A DNA stretch of 64,000 nt, taken from the NCBI GenBank assembly GCA_018827375.1, contig JAHJYW010000048.1:62001-126000 (forward strand). Reading direction: 5' to 3'. Below the pieces are notes generated by a model that was not told the DNA's origin, searched no databases, and saw only the letters and a list, made by a program, of their open reading frames with translations. The position numbers were made by a program, and so were the translations under genes. Shown one piece after another: positions 54,114-63,448 of the stretch. The first letter of the stretch is position 1, and each line of letters begins with the position of its first letter. The DNA is from Alphaproteobacteria bacterium (GTDB lineage: Bacteria; Pseudomonadota; Alphaproteobacteria; Caulobacterales; Hyphomonadaceae).

Positions 54114-56705
54114 ATGGATTCCCTGGAACTGACGCAGGCGACCAATTCTGGCGATGATGGTGAAACCACCGGTGGCGAAAGCTTCGCTGCCATGGGTGGA
54201 CGCTTCGACATCATGCAGCTCCTGTTCTGGGGCTGCCTGCTGATTTCGATCGCGGCGGCCAGTGTTGCGCTGGCCTGGCCGAAGGCGTCAGGTGCGCCTG
54301 GCCCGATCCTGTTGATCTCCATGGCGTCCGGCGGTCTCGTCTTTCTCCTGTGGAGTGTGCGCGGGGCGGGGCGGTTCCTGGGCCTGTTTCCTGAGCGCGG
54401 ATCGGCTGCCCGTGCCGTGCAGACAAATATTCCCCGTTTCGGCTGGATCGAGGCGCTCGATGAGTCCGTACTGATTACCGACCAGGGCGGCGCCCCTGTC
54501 GCAGCCAACGAATCCTATACCGAGCTTAGCCAGCTTGCGCTGATGGTCGGCCAGCCTGATGGCGCGGCCGTGACCGTTGACCGCCTGTTCGGCGCCAATC
54601 CGGGCCTTGCTGCCCCCGTCTACCGCCTGTCCAAGGCCGCGAAGGCCGGTCAGGCCCGCCGCGAAGTCCTGCCGCCGATAACGATTGGCGCAGAGCAGGT
54701 GCCCGCCCAGTTCGAGATCGGTGTCTCTCCGCTGCCGCGCCAGCGTGTGCTCTGGCGTATCCGCCGCATCGCCGGCCAGCAGGAAGCGACCGGCGCTTCG
54801 GACCTGAAATCCCTTTACGTCGAAGATGCCCCAATGGGCTTCTTTGCGGCTCGTCCTGACGGCACGATCACCTATGCGAACAGCTGGCTGCGTGAAATGC
54901 TGGGCCTACCGGAATCGGCCAAGAACATTCGCATCGACGACATCATGCGCCCGGAATTCGTGAAAATGCTGGCGCGCGACCGTAAGTCCGGCGCGCCGGG
55001 CCGGGCCGATATCCAGCTGCGCGCCCGTGACGGCGTTGAAGTGCCGGTGCAGGCGATCACGACCTGGGCCGGTCGTGGCTCCGAAGCGGCTGGCCGCACG
55101 ATCATCCTTGCCAACCAACAGGTAATGAACGGTCAGGAAGAGCGCCTGAACTTTGCCTCATCCTCGCGCCCGCCGCGCCTTGATGGCGACCCGATGTTTG
55201 ACGATGCGCCCTTTGGCGCCGTGCGCCTGCAGGGCGACGGCGTGGACGGGGCGATCATCCTCGATGCCAACCGCGCGCTGATGGAAATGACCGGCGGCGA
55301 AGCGACGCCGGGTGGTCGGTTCTCCAACCTATTTGTTGCCGAAGATGGCCAGGAAGCGCTGAATGGCTCGCTCATCGATGCCATCGACAAGCCGGTCGGT
55401 CTGAAGCTGGCTGGCCGTGAGCCGCGCCACGTCAACGTGTTCGTCACCCTCGACAATAATGGCCGTCCGTCAGTTGCCTATGTCATCGACATCACTGAAC
55501 AGCGCGAGCTGGAACTGCGCCTCGCGCATGGCGAAAAGATGCAGGCCATTGGCCAGCTCGCCGGTGGTGTGGCGCACGATTTCAACAACGTGCTCCAGGG
55601 CATCATCCTCAACAATGAGGACCTGATGACGACACACCCGGTTGGCGATCCATCGTATAACAATCTGAAATCCATCCACGAATTCTCCATCCGTGCGAAA
55701 GACCTGGTCCGCATGCTGTTGGCCTATGCACGCCAGCAGACCTTCAAGCGCGAGATCTTCAACGTTACGGACTTCCTGTCGGAATTCTCGATCCTGCTGC
55801 GCCAGATTCTCGACGAGCGGGTCGAGATCGACGTGAAGCATGGCCGCGACGTGCCGCACATCAAGGCCGACAAAAACCAGCTCGAAACGGCGATCATCAA
55901 CCTCGCCACCAATGCCCGCGATGCCATGATCAGCCACAATAATGGCGGCAAGCTCACCATCCGCACGGCACGCGCGACTGGCAAGGATGCGCAAGCCAAG
56001 GGCTTTGGCTATGTCGAAGACGGCGATTACATGCTGATCGAGATGGAGGACACGGGCCACGGCATGCCGCGCGAAGTGATGGACAAGATCTTCCAGCCCT
56101 TCTTCACGACGAAGGAAGCCGGCGTCGGCACAGGCCTCGGCCTCGCCACCGTTTATGGCATCATCAAACAGTCCGGCGGCTATATCTGCCCGCTCTCCAG
56201 CGTCGGCAAGGGCACCACGTTCCAGATCTACCTGCCGGCCCTGAAGGCTGAAGACATCCCGGCACCTGTCGAAATGACCCAGGCTGAACGCCAGGCCCAT
56301 CGTCCGGTCGACATTTCCGGTCGTGGCCGCATCCTGCTGATCGAGGACGAAGACGGCGTGCGCGCCATCACGGCAACACAGCTGCGCAAGCGCGGCTATG
56401 AGGTGTCCGAGGCCTGCGACGGCGAAGAGGCGATGGAAGTGCTCGAAGACAATCCGGGCGCCTTCGATCTCGTTATCTCGGATGTTGTCATGCCCGGCAT
56501 GGACGGCCCGACACTGATCCGCGAGGCGAAGGAATTGCTCGGCCATGCCCGCGTGATCTTTATCTCGGGCTATGCCGAGCGCGACCTTGCCAAGCAGCTG
56601 GACGATGACCGTGCAGTCTCGTTCCTCGCCAAGCCGTTCACGTCCCGCCAGCTGGCAGAGCGCGTGAAGATGGAACTGGGCAACCCGAAAGCCGAAGCGG
56701 CCTGA
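54114..56705 (+). CDS. cckA: Cell-cycle hybrid histidine kinase CckA
   Basis: An 863-residue hybrid kinase. Two membrane helices (about 37-57 and 62-81) are followed by tandem PAS-like domains (one near MLGLPESAKNIRIDDIM). The dimerisation domain is KMQAIGQLAGGVAHDFNNVL with phospho-accepting His488, followed by the HPVGDPS block typical of CckA. The HATPase boxes are NLATNARDAM, DTGHGMP and GTGLGLATVYGI. A C-terminal receiver has Asp790 (SDVVMPGMDG). In Caulobacter CckA feeds ChpT and then CtrA and CpdR to time the cell cycle. The window has CtrA-like boxes but not ctrA itself. Confidence 0.92.
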   Translation: MDSLELTQATNSGDDGETTGGESFAAMGGRFDIMQLLFWGCLLISIAAASVALAWPKASGAPGPILLISMASGGLVFLLWSVRGAGRFLGLFPERGSAARAVQTNIPRFGWIEALDESVLITDQGGAPVAANESYTELSQLALMVGQPDGAAVTVDRLFGANPGLAAPVYRLSKAAKAGQARREVLPPITIGAEQVPAQFEIGVSPLPRQRVLWRIRRIAGQQEATGASDLKSLYVEDAPMGFFAARPDGTITYANSWLREMLGLPESAKNIRIDDIMRPEFVKMLARDRKSGAPGRADIQLRARDGVEVPVQAITTWAGRGSEAAGRTIILANQQVMNGQEERLNFASSSRPPRLDGDPMFDDAPFGAVRLQGDGVDGAIILDANRALMEMTGGEATPGGRFSNLFVAEDGQEALNGSLIDAIDKPVGLKLAGREPRHVNVFVTLDNNGRPSVAYVIDITEQRELELRLAHGEKMQAIGQLAGGVAHDFNNVLQGIILNNEDLMTTHPVGDPSYNNLKSIHEFSIRAKDLVRMLLAYARQQTFKREIFNVTDFLSEFSILLRQILDERVEIDVKHGRDVPHIKADKNQLETAIINLATNARDAMISHNNGGKLTIRTARATGKDAQAKGFGYVEDGDYMLIEMEDTGHGMPREVMDKIFQPFFTTKEAGVGTGLGLATVYGIIKQSGGYICPLSSVGKGTTFQIYLPALKAEDIPAPVEMTQAERQAHRPVDISGRGRILLIEDEDGVRAITATQLRKRGYEVSEACDGEEAMEVLEDNPGAFDLVISDVVMPGMDGPTLIREAKELLGHARVIFISGYAERDLAKQLDDDRAVSFLAKPFTSRQLAERVKMELGNPKAEAA

Positions 56706-56726
56706 TCCTGAGCGCGCTTGGCGCGC

Positions 56727-57470
56727 TCACATCATCCGTTTCGTCGCCCAGAATTCCTTGAGGACGAGGGCGAAACTGCCGGGGTGTTCGGCGCAAGCCC
56801 AGTGGCCGGCATCAGGCTCCACATGCAGCGGCACTTTCCAGTTCTTTGCAAAGCGTTGCGCGACCGAGAGGTTCACGAACGGGTCGTTTTCGCCCCAGTA
56901 GAGCTGGCCCTTCGAGGGCAGGTTGGCGAGGTCATCTTCCCAGTCTCCCGAGAAACGCAGGCCTCTTGCTGACCGGTACAGCTTCAGGATCGACTGGCGC
57001 ATGGTCTTGTCGACCAATGGCGCCTCATGGGCCGCAATAGCGGCAGGCAGGCCACCCTCTATCAAGGCGGCGGACAGCCGCGCGGAGTCGCGCATGCCGC
57101 GCATCACCAGTTCGCCCAGCAGAGGCGTTGCCCACATGCGGGCCATGCGGTGGCCGGAGTACTGGCTGTCAATCACGGCATTGGTGACGCACCAGCTTTC
57201 CACGAGGTCCGGTCGCATGGAACATGCGCGCAGCGTCAGCAGGGCGCCCCAGTCATGGCCGATAATGTTCACCGGCTCCCCCGCGGCTTCCATTTGCGCA
57301 ATCAGCCAGTCCGCATAGGCTTCCTTGGTGCAGCTGAAGCCATCCGGCAGCGGGCAGCCAAAACCTGGCAGGGCGGGCGCGATCCATTGGTCCGGCTTCA
57401 GGCCGAGCGCCTTGATCAGCGGCTGCCAGAGAAACGGCGTATCCGGCACGCCATGTACAAACAGGATCAT
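56727..57470 (-). CDS. Alpha/beta-hydrolase (haloalkane-dehalogenase/epoxide-hydrolase-like)
   Basis: A 247-residue hydrolase. HGVPDTPFLWQPLI holds the HG-P oxyanion motif. The nucleophile is in IIGHDWGALLTL, so it is Asp, as in epoxide hydrolases and dehalogenases. YWGENDPFVN carries the acid and DAGHWACAEHP the His. The substrate is unknown. The ATG at 57470 has GGGGGAG about 9 bp upstream. It lies 132 bp downstream of paaX on the same strand. Confidence 0.85.
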   Translation of the reverse strand: MILFVHGVPDTPFLWQPLIKALGLKPDQWIAPALPGFGCPLPDGFSCTKEAYADWLIAQMEAAGEPVNIIGHDWGALLTLRACSMRPDLVESWCVTNAVIDSQYSGHRMARMWATPLLGELVMRGMRDSARLSAALIEGGLPAAIAAHEAPLVDKTMRQSILKLYRSARGLRFSGDWEDDLANLPSKGQLYWGENDPFVNLSVAQRFAKNWKVPLHVEPDAGHWACAEHPGSFALVLKEFWATKRMM

Positions 57471-57602
57471 GTGTCTTGCTCCCCCGAGCCAGGTTATGCG
57501 TGACATGAGTGAGCCACAGGCGACAGCAATGCGCAAGGATTTCGCGCTCTGGTGGCGTTTGCGGACGCTGCATGTCGCTCCCTGGAGCGTCGCACGGCAA
57601 AA

Positions 57603-58406
57603 TCAGGCCAGCTGGTCCCAGAAAGTACGGCCGAAACGGTCATAAGCGTCCATTTCTGACACCATTTTGCGGAAGAGGGCGGCGTCGCCGATGTCTTCGG
57701 GCAGGAGTGGGTCGAGGTTGATGGTGCGGATGACCGACTGCCCGATGAGAAGGGTCTCGCGCGCTGCATCGTCGGCTGGCAGCCATGCAGCGGCCGTGCG
57801 GCTGCGCTGCATGGCGGCGATGGCGCCTTCATAGGTCGCCCTGAGGTCGGCCGTGGACCAGAGGCCCTGCCAGTCGGCACTGTCAGGCAAGGCTGTGTCC
57901 GTGATCGTGATGACCAGGGCGTCTTCCTGAAGGCCAATGCGGAGCAGGGCGGCCCGCAGCTGCTCCAGCGACAGGCGAAGGTTATCAGGCCGTACCCAGA
58001 GACCAGCCTCGGCCTGCGCAAACCCGTAAAGACGAAGCGCGCGCATGCGCGCACGCAGGTCTTTCCGGTCTGTGCGGCCAAGATGGTTTGTCAGCACGCC
58101 AATCCAGCCGCCAGCCCATGGCCGCGTGCGATCGGGCGCATTGCGCCAGTTGCTGATCTCGGCCGTGAAGGCGGCGGCCTTTGGGCCCGTCGCATAAACA
58201 CCCCGGTCGACGCTCTCGAGCAGGCCGTCCTTCACGAGCCGCGTGACCGCCATGCGGATCGCCGTTGGCTCCATGCCGAAAAGCCCTCCTGCGCGGGAGA
58301 GATAGGCCAGCGTCTGCGGGCGCCGCCCCGGCACGCTCATCAGCGACAGGACGAGTGTGCGCGCGGAGACGTCTTCAGCTTCGGTGGGTTTAAAACGTAA
58401 CGGCAT
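57603..58406 (-). CDS. PaaX-family transcriptional regulator
   Basis: A 267-residue PaaX-like repressor. The N-terminal winged helix (GGLFGMEPTAIRMAVTRLVK) and the central PaaX domain (RTRPWAGGWIGVL, RALRLYGFAQAEAGLWVRPD) are clear. PaaX itself senses phenylacetyl-CoA, but no paa genes are here. It is divergent from a fatty-acid desaturase gene over a 69-bp gap, so an acyl-CoA ligand is plausible. Confidence 0.9.
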   Translation of the reverse strand: MPLRFKPTEAEDVSARTLVLSLMSVPGRRPQTLAYLSRAGGLFGMEPTAIRMAVTRLVKDGLLESVDRGVYATGPKAAAFTAEISNWRNAPDRTRPWAGGWIGVLTNHLGRTDRKDLRARMRALRLYGFAQAEAGLWVRPDNLRLSLEQLRAALLRIGLQEDALVITITDTALPDSADWQGLWSTADLRATYEGAIAAMQRSRTAAAWLPADDAARETLLIGQSVIRTINLDPLLPEDIGDAALFRKMVSEMDAYDRFGRTFWDQLA

Positions 58407-58423
58407 TTGACGTATTGTGCATA

Positions 58424-58437
58424 TTTGTGTTACAAAG
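58424..58437. promoter_or_regulatory. Candidate PaaX operator
   Basis: TTTGT-GTT-ACAAA (58424-58436) is a perfect 5-bp dyad in the short gap between the divergent paaX-type and desaturase genes. Confidence 0.4.
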
Positions 58438-58475
58438 ACAAAAAGATAAAGAAGTCGAAGGGAAGAGACCCAAGC

Positions 58476-59393
58476 ATGACCGAAGCTGTACGCCTGTCAG
58501 AGGCCCTGACGAAGGAAGAATTGCGCGACCTGTCGACGCCTTCGGACGTGAAGGCCATCGCCTCGCTCACCGTCAACTGGGCGCTAATCGTGGCAGCCTT
58601 TGCCGTGCCGATCATCTGGACCAATCCGCTGACGATTCTCGCGGCTGTCCTCTTCCTCGGCGGGCGCCAGCTCGGCCTCGGCATCCTTAACCATGACTGT
58701 GCCCACCATGCTTTCGTGACCAGCAAGAAGGGCAATGATTTTATCGGCCACTGGCTGTGCGGTGCGCCGCTGAATATCTCGGTTTACGCCTATCGCACCT
58801 ATCACCTGAAGCATCACAAATATGCCGGCACCGACCAGGACCCGGACAAGATTTTCGTAAAGAATTACCCGGTGTCGAAAGACAGCCTGAAGCGCAAGCT
58901 TATCCGCGATGTGACGGGCCGCACGGGTTTTCGCGACACGATGATGAAGCTCAGGAACTTCAAGCTGAAGAAGCATTATCCCTGGCTCGCCTTCCATATT
59001 GGTCTGCTGGCCGTGCTGACGGCTGTGGGCGCGCCATGGGCCTATCTGATGTGGTGGGCGGCGGAGATTTTCGTCTACCCCGTGCTGACCCGCGTGCGCC
59101 AGATCGGCGAGCATGGCGTGGCGCTCAACCGTGACAGCCTTGATCCGCGCGACAATACGAGCACGACGCTGGCCTCATGGTGGGAGCGGCTGCTGATCGC
59201 GCCGAACCAGGTGAACTACCACCTCGAACACCACCATTTTGCCGCCGTGCCGGGCTATAACTTGCCACGCCTGCACAAGCTGCTGTCGTCGCGCGGCTAT
59301 TACCGCGACCATGACTGTATCTCGCATGGGTACCTCGACGTGCTGCGCCGTGCGGTGCGCCACGATGAGGCCAAAGGCGCTGTCGCGGTCTGA
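58476..59393 (+). CDS. Membrane fatty-acid desaturase
   Basis: A 305-residue di-iron membrane desaturase. The three His boxes are HDCAHH (73-78), HLKHH (110-114) and HLEHH near residue 250, with four predicted helices in two pairs. The NxHxxHH-like third box and the short length fit bacterial acyl-lipid or carotenoid-ketolase-like desaturases. GGGAAGAG lies 9 bp before the ATG at 58476. The divergent PaaX-like protein probably controls it in response to a fatty-acyl signal, which is inference. Confidence 0.9.
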   Translation: MTEAVRLSEALTKEELRDLSTPSDVKAIASLTVNWALIVAAFAVPIIWTNPLTILAAVLFLGGRQLGLGILNHDCAHHAFVTSKKGNDFIGHWLCGAPLNISVYAYRTYHLKHHKYAGTDQDPDKIFVKNYPVSKDSLKRKLIRDVTGRTGFRDTMMKLRNFKLKKHYPWLAFHIGLLAVLTAVGAPWAYLMWWAAEIFVYPVLTRVRQIGEHGVALNRDSLDPRDNTSTTLASWWERLLIAPNQVNYHLEHHHFAAVPGYNLPRLHKLLSSRGYYRDHDCISHGYLDVLRRAVRHDEAKGAVAV

Positions 59394-59450
59394 CGCCCTG
59401 TCCCTTGCGGGCTGGGCGAGCTAGGGTCTTCTGAGAATGCAGGAGACCCC

Positions 59451-59906
59451 ATGATGATTCGCAGACATACATTCCTTGCGCCGGCATTGGCCGCTACCTG
59501 CCTGCTTACCGCCTGCAACAAGGCACCTGCGCCAGAGCCAGCACCTTCGCCCGCGGCTGAATCCGTAGAGCCGATTGAACCGTCGCTGCCTGTCGCAGAG
59601 CCGGCCGAGCGCCCGAACGCAGCGTTTGCCAATACGCCGGAGGAAAAGATGGGGCAGGGGCGCGAGATTGCCGAGACGGTCTGCGCGGCCTGCCATGCTG
59701 TCGGCACGGAAGGCGATAGCCCCCATCCCGACGCCATCCCGTTCCGGAATATTTCCAGGAGTTATCCGGTTGAGGATCTGGCTGAGCCTCTCGCCGAGGG
59801 CATCATGGTCGGCCATCCGGACATGCCGATCTTCGAGTTCGAGCCGGAGCATATCGACTCGCTGCTGACTTATATGGAGAGCATCCAGGCACCGCAGGAC
59901 CAGTAG
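59451..59906 (+). CDS. Lipoprotein cytochrome c
   Basis: A 151-residue exported monohaem cytochrome. The lipobox LLTAC puts Cys22 at the mature end, followed by a Pro/Ala/Glu-rich linker of about 40 residues. The class I cytochrome domain has CAACH (Cys78, Cys81, His82), and Met125 in GHPDMPIF is the likely sixth ligand. It would be tethered to a membrane facing the periplasm. The redox partner is not evident. Confidence 0.9.
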   Translation: MMIRRHTFLAPALAATCLLTACNKAPAPEPAPSPAAESVEPIEPSLPVAEPAERPNAAFANTPEEKMGQGREIAETVCAACHAVGTEGDSPHPDAIPFRNISRSYPVEDLAEPLAEGIMVGHPDMPIFEFEPEHIDSLLTYMESIQAPQDQ

Positions 59907-59924
59907 TCCTGCGGCGTGGCTGCG

Positions 59925-61430
59925 TCAGGAATAGATGAATTCCGGCGCCTCAAGGTCGATCTTGGGGAAGTCGTCCTTCTCTGACCAATAGTCCTGGTTG
60001 TGCTGCCATTGGGGCTTCGTGCCGCGCTTCGGCATCAGGTGGATTGAGCGCATCAGGTAATTCGGATTGAAGTTGCTGGCGTCGATCCAGGGCTGGCGCT
60101 CCATGTCTTCATCCTCGGGCGGCAGCGCCACCTCGACCTGCCGCACATGTTTTTCGTCCATATGGTTCAGCAGCCTTGCGATGAAATCACCCATCAGGTC
60201 TACGCGCAGGGTCCAGCTGGCGCGGAAATAGCCGAACACCCAGGCCATGTTTGGCACGCCAGTGAACATCATGCCCCGATAAGTGACCGTGTCTGCAAAA
60301 TCGACCGGCTTGTTATCCACCGTGAACGGAATGCCGCCGAGGACGGAGAGGTTGAAGCCCGTCGCGGTGACGATGATGTCGGCTTCCAGTTCCTCGCCGG
60401 ATTTGAGCAGGATGCCCTTTTCCGTGAAGCGTTCGATATGGTCTGTCACGACACTGGCCTTGCCACTGGCGATTCCCTGGAAGAGGTCGCCATCCGGCAC
60501 GAAGGCAATGCGCTGCTGCCACGGACGGTAGGCGGGCGTGAAATGCTTTTCCACGTCAAAGTCCGGCCCGAGGAATTCGCGCACGCCGGCAAGCAGTTCT
60601 TCCTTCACCACATCGGATTCTTCGGTCGCGCGGCGGGTGAACTCGTTCTGGTCGAAGAGGACCTTGCGTCGCACGATCTCGTGGATCCATGTCTCGTCGA
60701 TCTGCAGCTTGCGCAGCTCGTCGGCCAGCTCGTTCTCGTTACGGCCGGGAATGAAATAGGTCGGCGAGCGCTGCAGCAGCGTGACGTGCTTACAGTCAGC
60801 AGCGATCGCGGGCACGACGGTCGCGGCCGTGGCGCCGGAGCCGATAACGATGACGCGCTTGCCTTTATAATCGAGGTCTTCCGGCCAGGTTTGCGGGTGC
60901 ACGATCTGGCCCTTGAAATCGTCCATGCCCTCCCATTCCGGCGTGAAGCCCTTGGAATGGTCATAATAGCCCTGGCACATCCACAGGAAGTTGGCGGTCA
61001 CACGCACGATCTCGCCCGTGTCGGATCGCTTGGCTTCCACGGTCCACTGCTTGTCCTGCGACGACCAGCTCGCTGACAGGATCTTGTGGCTGTAGCGAAT
61101 GTGCGGCGTGATATCATTTTCGTCGATCACTTCTTCCATATAGGTCAGGATCTTGTCAGCCGCGGCGATGGGCTGGCCCGTCCATGGCTTGAAGCGATAG
61201 CCGAATGTGTAGAGGTCGCTGTCGGACCGAATGCCCGGATATTTGTGCGTCAGCCAGGTGCCGCCAAAGCTTTCCTGCGCTTCGAGAATGACGAAGCGCT
61301 TGCCCGGCGTCTGCGTCTTCAGGTGATAGGCCGCGCCAATGCCGGAAATGCCTGCGCCCGCGATCAGCACATCGAAATGCTCGGTGTCGGTGCTGCTCGC
61401 GCGGCGGTCGAGTGTCTGTGTGTCTGCCAT
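59925..61430 (-). CDS. FAD-dependent monooxygenase, Baeyer-Villiger type
   Basis: A 501-residue flavoprotein. The FAD site is GAGISGIGAAYHL (near 25-37), the Baeyer-Villiger fingerprint reads FKGQIVHPQTWP, and the NADPH Rossmann motif is VIGSGATAATVVP. The C-terminal part resembles the EthA-like group, which oxidises ketones or activates pro-drugs. The substrate cannot be read. It is convergent with the cytochrome c gene. Confidence 0.92.
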   Translation of the reverse strand: MADTQTLDRRASSTDTEHFDVLIAGAGISGIGAAYHLKTQTPGKRFVILEAQESFGGTWLTHKYPGIRSDSDLYTFGYRFKPWTGQPIAAADKILTYMEEVIDENDITPHIRYSHKILSASWSSQDKQWTVEAKRSDTGEIVRVTANFLWMCQGYYDHSKGFTPEWEGMDDFKGQIVHPQTWPEDLDYKGKRVIVIGSGATAATVVPAIAADCKHVTLLQRSPTYFIPGRNENELADELRKLQIDETWIHEIVRRKVLFDQNEFTRRATEESDVVKEELLAGVREFLGPDFDVEKHFTPAYRPWQQRIAFVPDGDLFQGIASGKASVVTDHIERFTEKGILLKSGEELEADIIVTATGFNLSVLGGIPFTVDNKPVDFADTVTYRGMMFTGVPNMAWVFGYFRASWTLRVDLMGDFIARLLNHMDEKHVRQVEVALPPEDEDMERQPWIDASNFNPNYLMRSIHLMPKRGTKPQWQHNQDYWSEKDDFPKIDLEAPEFIYS

Positions 61431-61563
61431 TGTCTTCGTTTCCGTCCCTGTGGTGCGGTACCTTGCGTGAGGCCCGCTATCTTTCCCCCATGGAAGCGCA
61501 TCCGGGCGCGCCTGTACACTCCGGAAAATCCCCTAAGGACGAAGACGTCGCACTGCCGCTGCG

Positions 61564-63198
61564 TCAGGGGCCAGTCACGACAGGGCAAGTGAAGCCCGCG
61601 CTCCCGCCATCCGGCTCATTCAACGTGTCCATCAGGGCGAGGGTGACGCCGTTGGTCCAGCCAAACCCGTCCTGCAGGGCATATTCCCCGCCGCCACCCG
61701 GCACGGCGTCCATGACATTGTATTTCTCCAGGAGACGGCCGGTATCGTCATAAACGCGCGAGACGGTTGAGACCCAGCGCTGCGCAATGTCGCGTGCCAG
61801 TTCCACGTCGTCATAGCGGCAGAGGCCTGTCACCGACATCCATTGCAGTGGCGCCCAGCCGTTCGGCGCATCCCATTGCTGGCCCGTGTTGATCGTGGAG
61901 GTGACGATGCCGCCCTGCTGCAGGAGGTGCTCCCGGGTGGCTGATGCGACCTCCGCGGCCTTGGCGTCGTCGGCGGCGCCGGTGAAAAGCGGGTAGAGCC
62001 CGGCTGCCGTGACATGACCCTGCAGAATGCCGGTCTTCCAGTCGAGATCGTCATAGAGGCCAGTGTCCGCATTCCAGAGAAGCGTATTGATCGCGGCGCG
62101 GCGCGCGTCGGCCTTGGCTGCATAGGTGATGGCGCAGGCCGGGTCGTCTGCAACGACGCAGCCCGCGGCAATCGCCTTTTCAAGGCCGTATAGCAGACTG
62201 TTCAGGTCCGGGGGCAGGATATCCGTCGTATGGATCGTCGTGAGCGATTTGCCGTCCACGAACCATCGTGACGAGAAATCCCAGCCGCTCTCGGCCGCCG
62301 CGCGGATGTCGCGATAGACTTGCGCTTTTGGGCGGCTGCTGCCGGCGGCGACCGCAAGGTCCTCCCCATAGGATTCGTCGCGCGGTACATCGCGGCCATC
62401 ATAATAGCGGTTCAGCACGGTGCCATCGGCCAGCTTCACTACGCGCAGCGCGGGCGCGCCCGGCGCTGCGTCCGCCTCGCTCGCCATCCAGAAATCATGC
62501 TCGGCTTTCAGCTCGGGCAAGTATTCGGCCCAGGCCTTGGCCGGGTCGTCCGGGGAGAGCAGCGAAACCATGAGATAGAAGAACGGCGGCTGCGAGCGGC
62601 TGAGATAATAGGTGCGACTACCATTCGGCACATGGCCATAGGTGCGGATCATGTAGGCGAAATCATTGACCATGCTGCGGCGCAGGCCCGCCTGATCGGG
62701 CCCGAGGCCCAGCATGGTGAAATAGGAATCCCAGTAATAGATCTCGGTGAAGCGGCCGCCCGGCACGACGTAAGGTTCCGGCAAAGCGAGGCGCGAGCTA
62801 CCGGGCTCTGCCGCGGTCGTCGTGCGCGTCAACAAGGGCCAGAGCGCGGCGATATGATCGCGCAGGGACAAGTCTTCCGGCGGCGCGACGGTCTTGACCG
62901 GCGGGTCGATACGGAAATTGTCATCGAAGAAATTGCGCAGGGCCGTCTCGGACATAGGCTTCTGCCGGTCATAGTCCGCCACGATGTCTGCCGGCGCACG
63001 TCGCGGCACCGCATCGGCGAGGGTCTTGGTGTCTGGGTGGATGCGTGCCTTGGCGGCATCCGTATAGAGGTCGCCAAACAAGACGGAAGGCGGGGCTGTG
63101 TCGGAAGGTGTTTCGCCTGATTGGTACGGGGTTCCGCTGCAGGCGCTGGCGAGTAGGACGAGCGCCAAAACACAGCGGCGTATCCGGAAGTGTGTCAT
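61564..63198 (-). CDS. treA: Periplasmic trehalase (GH37)
   Basis: A 544-residue inverting glycosidase that splits trehalose into two glucose units. Both GH37 signatures are present: PGGRFTEIYYWDSY and QQWDAPNGWAPLQW. Catalytic candidates are the Asp of a DPP-like region and Glu near the C-terminus. The signal region LALVLLASACSG may act as a lipoprotein signal, although Ala at -3 is atypical. The ATG at 63198 with AAGG nine bases upstream was chosen over 63204 and a GTG at 63216. Confidence 0.93.
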   Translation of the reverse strand: MTHFRIRRCVLALVLLASACSGTPYQSGETPSDTAPPSVLFGDLYTDAAKARIHPDTKTLADAVPRRAPADIVADYDRQKPMSETALRNFFDDNFRIDPPVKTVAPPEDLSLRDHIAALWPLLTRTTTAAEPGSSRLALPEPYVVPGGRFTEIYYWDSYFTMLGLGPDQAGLRRSMVNDFAYMIRTYGHVPNGSRTYYLSRSQPPFFYLMVSLLSPDDPAKAWAEYLPELKAEHDFWMASEADAAPGAPALRVVKLADGTVLNRYYDGRDVPRDESYGEDLAVAAGSSRPKAQVYRDIRAAAESGWDFSSRWFVDGKSLTTIHTTDILPPDLNSLLYGLEKAIAAGCVVADDPACAITYAAKADARRAAINTLLWNADTGLYDDLDWKTGILQGHVTAAGLYPLFTGAADDAKAAEVASATREHLLQQGGIVTSTINTGQQWDAPNGWAPLQWMSVTGLCRYDDVELARDIAQRWVSTVSRVYDDTGRLLEKYNVMDAVPGGGGEYALQDGFGWTNGVTLALMDTLNEPDGGSAGFTCPVVTGP

Positions 63199-63448
63199 CT
63201 GCATTAACCTTTTCACTCACAAATTCGTTTGTGCGGCGCAGCAAAGCGTGCAATAGGCTGCCTTAGCAGGGACAGCGCCCCATAAAGGCGTGCCGCTGCT
63301 CTCGCATTGATCGTAGACCTTTCCGGTTTCGCGTCGAGTGCGCAACGAACCGGGATGCCGATCACCAAAGGCTTCCTACACAATTAGAGCCATTCGCGCG
63401 CCGGTGCATTTCGTCCCGTTTTGCGCGCACGAACATGAAAGAGTCATT

